A DNA stretch of 64,000 bases from Chlorophyllum brunneum (Eukaryota > Basidiomycota > Agaricomycetes > Agaricales > Agaricaceae), in contig OY756145.1 in assembly GCA_963576785.1 (NCBI GenBank), positions 124,001 through 188,000 of the forward strand. The letters run 5' to 3'. A program made the translations under genes and the position numbers. The notes below the pieces were generated by a model that saw only the letters and a program-made list of their open reading frames with translations, did no database searches and was not told where the DNA came from. Of this stretch, positions 57,682 to 64,000 are shown piece by piece; position 1 is the first letter of the stretch, and each line of letters starts with the position of its first letter.

Positions 57682-57958
57682 CTAACATGCAGTGCCCTCA
57701 GGGAGAGAAATACAGCTGCAAGAAAATCTTTGGTTACTAGTAACCTCCATGATGGGGGTACGACTTACAGAGGGCCGTTAACCCCTCTGCAGCATTGCTG
57801 AGGAGGGAGGCAATAGTTGTCACCACCTTGAACGAGACTTGTCAGTCTGGAAAACGAAGTCGGAACGTATTATTCTTACAAGGAATTCCTTTGGGGGTAG
57901 CGGAAACGTTCACGGCAAAGAGAGCGATAGCAGTGGCAAAAATCTTGAGAGCGTACAT
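57682..57958 (-). CDS. Secreted six-cysteine peptide B2
   Basis: Three exons (57958-57880, 57826-57769, 57715-57682) give 56 aa. Exon 1 is identical base for base to that of B1 over all 79 nt. The mature part is C-GDNY-C-LPPQQ-CC-RGVNGP-L-C-ISLPEGTA-C, one residue shorter than B1 in the first loop. Every substitution in exon 2 changes an amino acid, yet the cysteines and the LPPQQ and LPEG segments are kept. The TATA-like box is weaker than in B1 (CTATAAGA at about 58002-58009). It is the best-supported member together with B1 because the splice joins agree between copies. Confidence 0.78.
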
Positions 57959-59260
57959 GTTTCGATGAATGGGATGGAGAATACCGTGAAACTATAGGAG
58001 GTCTTATAGATTTCCATCACCAGCGTTAAGTTGGCTTGGCGGAATAGTTGCGGTAGGCCAAGGATCATTGACATTGACGGTCACAGACTCGGATTGCTAA
58101 ACCGTGCGGGGAAAGCCCGAATCGTTTCACCACCAATGCAGAATGTAGAAAGGCGAGCACCAGGGTACGGTGGTGTTTCATTGCCGAGTACACCGTTGTT
58201 ACAAACGATAAGCTTCCATTACTTTAGTCCAAATGGTTTAATCGGATATATGTCACTGATTCGGACAGGGAAGGGGTTTGTCCACGTCGCAGGCTAAGAG
58301 TTTTACGCATCGGGGAAGAGACTTGAGTTATCTAGCAACTTGACCGAGAACCCAGCTTATTTGCATAACATCGTGACTCTTTTGGGTTGTTCTTTAATTA
58401 ACATTATCCTTTCTTGTGAACGGGTATCAGTGCTACACTTCCGCCATCATCGCGCACAACAAGGTTGGGGCATGAGGTCTGCGGGTCCGATTTCAGGGGC
58501 AATATTCAAAAGGAGCTGGGGATCCTGCAAGACGACCGGTGAAGGCGGGTAACATTAGAATCATGCATGGGTCGCATCCCCGTCTTGGGGACTAGCAGCT
58601 CCGTCTGAGAGCGGGGTCTTAGGAGTCCCTTCTTTACGAAATTAACGGAAAGCCAAGCCCACATATATTTTGTTACCTCGGATAACACGCGATGCGTCAG
58701 CAAGGTCGGTTTTCTCGATTTTCCGGATCATGGTTTGCTGGCGTTTATTGGGCTTTGTATCAGAGTCAAAGGGTTCCGTCCACGGCAATGGATTGGCTCA
58801 TGTGTCGCCTGAGATTGGGATATCGATAGCCCCATCGATGTGCCATGATGGTTTGGGATCGGCGCTAAATGTGAGGACAGTATTCAGGGAATCAAGGGTT
58901 TTTCAGGTGTTCTGAACTCATCTGAAGGGGTGAATAGAGTGTTATGATGGAAGGCTGTTGGCAGTGATGGTACCATGTCCTCGCTGTTCACACTTTTTCT
59001 GTAGGGGAATAAACCAACCAGCAGTCAGCGGCCGAAATACGCAAGACAGAGCTCCCCCATCTCATAGTCAACTGTTTTCTGATGAATAGACTCGACATTG
59101 AAGTACACGTGTGATACAAACACCAGCAATGACATGATCTCATATCAGATTATTCTTGACACACGACCACGACCATCATCCCACTGTCCCTGAGCGCCCA
59201 ATACGAGCGTTCAGAGCATGTGCACGACCTGTTCTATATTCTAGATCTATTCACAGAGCC
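57959..59260. other. End of unit 2 and spacer to the VPS9 gene
   Basis: 57959-58436 is the end of repeat unit 2. From 58437 to 59260 I see no gene, only short open frames without motifs. The VPS9 gene promoter should lie in the last few hundred bases; there is no clear TATA box. Confidence 0.4.
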
Positions 59261-62200
59261 ATGGCAGACCGGGACAAGGACAGCCAGTTCCCAGCAACTT
59301 CCATTGGCCGAACGGCCGGTGCTCGACTACAGCATTCGAGCGTACATGAATCGCATCCTCTTGGAATGAACCTAGCCACTAGCGATATACCCTCTATCAC
59401 AGGCAGCAATACGCTCCCAGCGCACAAATACAAACCATATACGCCTAGAACACGCGTCGTACCAGCCACGACAACCAATACACTCGTACATCCACCGTCT
59501 CCACAACCTCTTTCCCCGGCTGGTGGAGGCGACGCTACGTCCAAGCTACAGCTGACCAAGGCGAAATCTGAGGCTCAGAACATCGGATTGGATACATCAA
59601 GTGTTGGATGGGGAATTTTGGAAAAAGTAGTCGTGGAGAGCGAGACAGGGGAATTGTGGGCGGAGATTTGGTCCTTGGCTACGAGTGGCAAGGTATATTG
59701 TTGGATTCTTTGTCCTGGGTATTTGAAACTGATGGTGGTTAGGCAACACTGTTACTGCCAGCCGAGCATTTGGCCGCGCAAGAAAGGCTTACACCAGAAT
59801 TTTTGAAAGATCATATCGTGTTTTGTGATCCCATATACAAGGGCACTGTGCCTCTCGTTACACTCTCAGGTCTTCGTGGTACACTAAGCGGGTACGTGTT
59901 CGATTCAGATACGAGTTCTTTCGCTTACGCAACAGCAAGGACAGAACCAACATAACATTCTCCTCATCACTCCATCCTTCTTCTCCAGCTTTCCGCTCAC
60001 TCCAAGATCCGACCACACGCTCATCAGCTCTTCGAAACCTACCTCCTTTACCATCTATCTCACATCCAGGATACCCACAACTCAAAGTTCTCAATGGATC
60101 TACAACATTACCACTACCCCCACGCGCTCCTGTACCTCCCAAACCACCATTACCTCCTCGTCCAGGTGCACGACATACTACAACTACATCCCACGCGTCT
60201 AGCGTATCATCATCTTCGTCACGTATCCCAAATCCCTTCGCATCACTCTTTGGTGGAGGACAACGTTCTTCCACCCCCACAACACCAGCACCAGCATTAC
60301 CACAATTACCTGTACCTGCAGCACATTCCCCATCAACATCAATACAAAGTCTTGAATCGATGGCGGGAGATACCGCTCATACAGTCGTTGAAGTAACTGT
60401 TATCGTGATTGATAAGAAAGTGGATCGGAAGGATATAGCAAAGACGATGAATAAGGTTTTATCGAAGGAGATTAAGGGTATGTTGAGCAGTACGAGCGGC
60501 GGCGGGGGGGATGAGGTACCTAAATGGGTTACGCAGAGGGTGATAGAATTCTGTGAACCTTGGTTCCCATTCGTTCGCGCACCGAAAGTTATGTCTTCTA
60601 TGCACACGCAATCGGGGTTGGGGGATTGGAATGTGAATTCGGATGGGGTCAATGATGAGGGGATGATTGACGATAAAGTGGATTTTATGCAAGAGTTTTA
60701 TCTCCAGCTTGAAGAAGGCCTACGTGTCGAGTTGGGGGGAGGGTCGAATGGGAAGAATGAGAAGGAGAAGGAGACGTATGGTGTTGAGGGTGAGAATGAA
60801 AATGATGGGGGGAAGGTGAAGGAGAAGGTGAAGAAAGAATCTGAGATGAAAATCAGATATATTATGGAACTTGTCGAGCGGACTATATGCTCGTTATTCT
60901 ATGACCGGTGAGTCGAGACACACTCATTTTCACGCCACCGCCTACAGGGCTAAAATAATTACAGGTTATACACGCAACCCGAAACAGACGACATGCAACA
61001 CGATACAGCATTATCGAACCGTGTAGCAGCACTCAATTTACTCGACTTGACTCTCGAACATTTAGATATCGAAGTTGGTCAAGCTAGTGCGACGAAAGTC
61101 GACTCTGTAGTCAAATTGTGTGGACAAAGTCAGTTTATTTTCGGCTACTCCGTTCCGTTCTTATTATATTTTCTCTGGTGCTGATATCATCGATATATAT
61201 AGGATTATGTGAATTGGGTACAGTCCGTGCACCGAGGGATAAAGCTAGGATTCTAGTTGAGGCGCATCAGGTTGTCGTCGGTACGTCTCTTTGAACTTTT
61301 TCTCTTTGATGAATGTGTGTTTGATGTGGAATAGATGGTTTATCAAAACTTCCGCCGATTAGGTTGATGTCGGCTGAGGAATCTAAAGCTCTTCGAGAAC
61401 AACAACAACAGCAAGCCGCTGAGAAGAAAACGAAGGAGAACCTGGACACACCTTCGGTTGCTGAACGAGGTCAAATCTCGTTGATAATTCCTCCTGCTGC
61501 GACTACGACTACCACCACGGAACCCGCATTACTTGCACCTGACGGCCCTTCTGCTCCAACAACTTCAACTTCATTGGTTACGGCAGAAATTGGCGCCGGG
61601 CAACAAGCAGAACTTTCCCCACTCTCCTTCAACACAACAGAAACATTATCCTCCGTGTCACCATTACCTTCTCGTCCATCTTCTCCTCTCCCTGAACCAA
61701 CGCCAGTCTCATCAGACGTACTCCTCCCTATGATCATCTTCTCCGTTGTCAAATCAAATCCACCTCATCTCGTTTCGAATCTTTTGTATACTCAGAGATT
61801 TCGAAATCAGAATGCGTATATGCATGAAGGGAATGGTGAAGAGAGTTTTTGTTTGATTAATATGTTGGCTGTTGCTGAGTTTTTGGAGAATGTTGATTTG
61901 GAAGCGTTGGGATTGGGATCGTCTACTGGTGTTAGGTATGTGATTTCGTTCTTTTACTCAAACGTGTGGAGGCTCAAAGTCATGTGAATCGTTTTCAGTG
62001 CGGCAGAATTATCACCGATAATTACGAGGAGTCCTACAACCCCAATTGCATCCTTACCTATCTCTGCATCACTCACGCCGAAAACTTCTGGGCAACCATT
62101 ACTCGCCGCAATAGATCTCCGTGGAAAAGTCGAACAACAAGTCGACGCCATAGCCGGATCAGCGAATAAAGTCATTTCAGGCGTCGTCGATTCTTCATTT

Positions 62201-63417
62201 GGAATTTTACGATCTTTCTTACCACATCCGACTGATGGTATTAATCATAACAATACCAATAATTCAGTTGGTCAAGATGTAGTGGAGACGCCTACAACGG
62301 CGAAACCGGGAAGTCAAGGGTTTGGATTGTTGAGAAGGGATTCGGTTGGTGTTGGGTTTTCGATTGCGAGTATTATTTCGTCTTCGAGAGCAAAGGCGCA
62401 AGGGGAGGAAGGACAGCAATTGATGGCTGTTAGCTCTAGACCTGGGAGCGTCAAGTCGTCTCGGTCTGGAAAGTCGATGAGAGCTGGGGAAAAAGATGCG
62501 GAGGATGACGAGGAGGATGATGAGGGAAGTGGAAGAGAGGATGAGGATGAGGAAGATGGTGAGGAGGGAAGTGAGGAGGAGGAGGAAGAAGAGGGAAGTG
62601 ATGTTGGTATGAGTGAAGGAGAGGATAGTGAAGATGATGAAGGGAAGGGAATGGATATTCCAGGTATTCAGGTTGGCGAATCCCCGTATATCACCGCAGG
62701 TGATGGTGCGAATGCGAGTGCGAGTGCGAGTTCATTTGGAACGGATGCGAGGAGTATAAGGAGTTTTGAGAGTATGTTGAGTGATAGTAAGAGACGGCAG
62801 AAGGTGAGGCAGAAGGTGAAGAAAGCGAATGCGAAGGAGGGAGTTAAAGTGAAGAAGGCGGAAGAGAAGAAGGGGAGGGGTGGTGTAGGGGTTCAGAGGT
62901 CGTCTTCTACGGGTGCACCGAGGAAGAGCCTTTCGGATCGGTTGGCTAGTGTTAGTGCGTTGGCTGGTGGGTTAAAGGTACGCCTTTCGTTTCGAAAGCT
63001 GCGGCTTTTGGTGTTGAATTACTTTTGGTTTTACAGGGTTCACCACCCGACTCGCGTCGCTCGTCACTACTACAACCGCCTATCATAGCACCCATACCTG
63101 TACCCGCACGCGCAATCAGTGGAAGTGTGTTCCATACAAGACACGGCGCTTCACCTTCTTCATCCCGGATAGCATCTCCCATATTATCAAGATCTCCATC
63201 ACCTCTACTTACAGCACGAGCAACAATGTCGTCACCTCTACCTCTTCTTCCAGCTTTACCAGTTGATAGCACGAGGAGATTACCATTACCACCGCCGAAT
63301 CAAAGATTTATGGGGTGTGCTAGTGCGGATGAGTTGAGGATTTCGGAGGTGAGAGAGTTGTTGGATGAGTATAGGAGGTTGGTTGAGGGTGTTAAAGCGT
63401 TTGGTGGATATGAGTAG
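59261..63417 (+). CDS. VPS9-domain protein, probable Rab5-type GEF
   Basis: Eight exons (59261-59692, 59743-59891, 59936-60907, 60965-61128, 61203-61280, 61335-61935, 61999-62977, 63037-63417) join in frame to 1251 aa. The N-terminal 300 residues are P/S/T-rich with a proline tract (VPPKPPLPPRPG). A helical region at about 420-600 leads into the VPS9 core at about 710-775: DVLLPMIIFSVVKSNPPHLV, LLYTQRFRN, GEESFCLINMLAVAEFLEN. This core activates Rab5/Ypt51-class GTPases on early endosomes. The tail has a long D/E run (about 885-930) and basic and serine-rich patches. It is larger than yeast Vps9 (451 aa) and lacks a CUE domain that I can see. Confidence 0.85.
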
Positions 63418-64000
63418 TGTTATGGGGTTTTTGGTTTCGTTTTGCGTTTTTTTTGCCTTTGGCAGAGTTGGATTAGGTTTGTTTTTGGGATACCCTGTAA
63501 ATGTTTAAATCGCTTTTTTGCATTGGGAAGGCGAGCCTGAATAGAGTAAACGTGAGTGCCAGAGGAATATCATGATGTAGGCAGTATATTTAATGACCGA
63601 CCTACAGAGGATACGAGCTTAGGCATCCAAGTGCAAATGTGCACCAGATGAGCCAGGTGAAGGGTAATGAGAGCACATTTCAGACACCTTTTGTTTTTCC
63701 TGTGTCTTATGAGATTGATTGCGGACGATATATGCACCACAGCTCATTCGGGGAAATTCTACATACTTTGCGAATAGTTCCGGACAAGGTGTCCAGCAAG
63801 TACGCATAAATCAAATTCATCAGTGCGTAAACCAAGGACCAAAAGACTAAATATCGTAGGTTAATATGTCGCTGAGGGTTAAAAACCTGAATTCCTGCGG
63901 TTGAAGCAAGAGACAGTACTCACGAAAAGAAATGGGACAGAACGCTGAATGTATTGTAGTAACGATAGTCAATACGACTAAGCAGTCCCGTTTGATCTGT
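63418..64000 (-). CDS. Partial multi-TM protein entering from the right edge (DUF6534-like?)
   Basis: On the minus strand, bases 64000 to about 63923 read CLVVLTIVTTIHSAFC, a hydrophobic segment like the third TM helix of agaricomycete DUF6534-type proteins. A GTGAGT donor follows, and after an acceptor near 63845 the frame continues with a second hydrophobic stretch (WSLVYALMNLIYAYLL) to a stop near 63710. The usual downstream helices are missing, so this is either a truncated gene or a pseudogene. The 5' end lies outside the window. From 63418 to about 63700 there is only the VPS9 gene's 3' flank. Confidence 0.35.

Larger units (their letters stand above)
56463..58436. repeat. Tandem unit 2 of the peptide cluster
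   Basis: Second copy of the unit described at 53889-56456, about 2.0 kb, without the transposase-like insert. It carries peptides A2 and B2. Its last ~265 bases (58170-58436) differ from 56190-56456 at only a few positions, far fewer than elsewhere in the unit. Confidence 0.85.

Noticed and set aside
53158..57958. Hydrophobins
   Set aside because: Hydrophobins have eight cysteines with two CC pairs; these have six with one CC pair and are much shorter.
56122..58297. Matching plus-strand frames at the ends of both peptide units
   Set aside because: They are identical because the DNA is duplicated; there is no coding signature and the upstream parts differ in frame.
1..64000. tRNA or rRNA genes, CRISPR arrays, complete transposons
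   Set aside because: I looked for the T-loop pattern, arrays of direct repeats and long terminal or inverted repeats and found none convincing. A tRNAscan or RepeatMasker run would be decisive.

Overview
The window is nuclear DNA of a filamentous basidiomycete, most likely an agaricomycete (possibly Agaricales). The genes are intron-rich, with introns mostly of 48-80 nt that begin GTRNGT and end in AG. They have compact intergenic spacers, and they include families typical of mushroom-forming fungi: F-box/LRR proteins, calpain-like proteases, a GH16 glucanase and a DUF7137-like protein. I saw no tRNA, rRNA, CRISPR array or intact transposon. All exon joins were deduced by hand from splice sites, reading frame and paralogue comparison.

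Layout. 0.7-14 kb holds three tandem copies of a four-TM membrane protein gene on the minus strand (copy A intact, copy B broken, copy C intact), each head-to-head with the promoter or 5' end of a C2H2 transcription factor. Only the third copy keeps the complete factor (11674-13914). 14-16.7 kb is an Opi1-type regulator of phospholipid synthesis. 17.8-27.8 kb is a calpain/SDR array: calpain 1, SDR 1, a collapsed calpain, a frameshifted SDR 2 and calpain 2. 28.2-31.5 kb is a tandem pair of SAM-dependent methyltransferases. 32.5-36 kb has an F-box protein, a GPI-type GH16 glucanase and a broken F-box fragment.

36.2-40.3 kb has HSE1 (ESCRT-0) divergent from MMS2 (ubiquitin E2 variant) across a 133-bp shared promoter. 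40.8-47.9 kb has a second F-box protein, a small protein with two C-x2-H-x4-C-x2-C modules, a PD-(D/E)XK-like protein and a four-TM MARVEL-like protein. 49.5-52.8 kb has a DUF7137-like protein and APE2 (AP endonuclease 2 with two PIP boxes and a GRF zinc finger). 53.1-58.4 kb holds four, probably five, tiny genes split over 3-4 exons. They encode secreted peptides with a C-C-CC-C-C six-cysteine framework, lie in two tandem units, and are too short and too split for ordinary gene calling. 59.3-63.4 kb is a VPS9-domain Rab-GEF. The right edge holds the end of a probable membrane protein.

Two themes stand out. HSE1, the VPS9 protein, MMS2 and the F-box proteins are ordinary ubiquitin/endosome housekeeping genes. 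The rest of the window has grown by local segmental duplication followed by decay, at five loci: membrane protein/TF, calpain/SDR, methyltransferase, F-box and cysteine-rich peptides. The peptide cluster is the most interesting part, because its signal-peptide exons are conserved while its mature exons differ almost only by amino-acid-changing substitutions.
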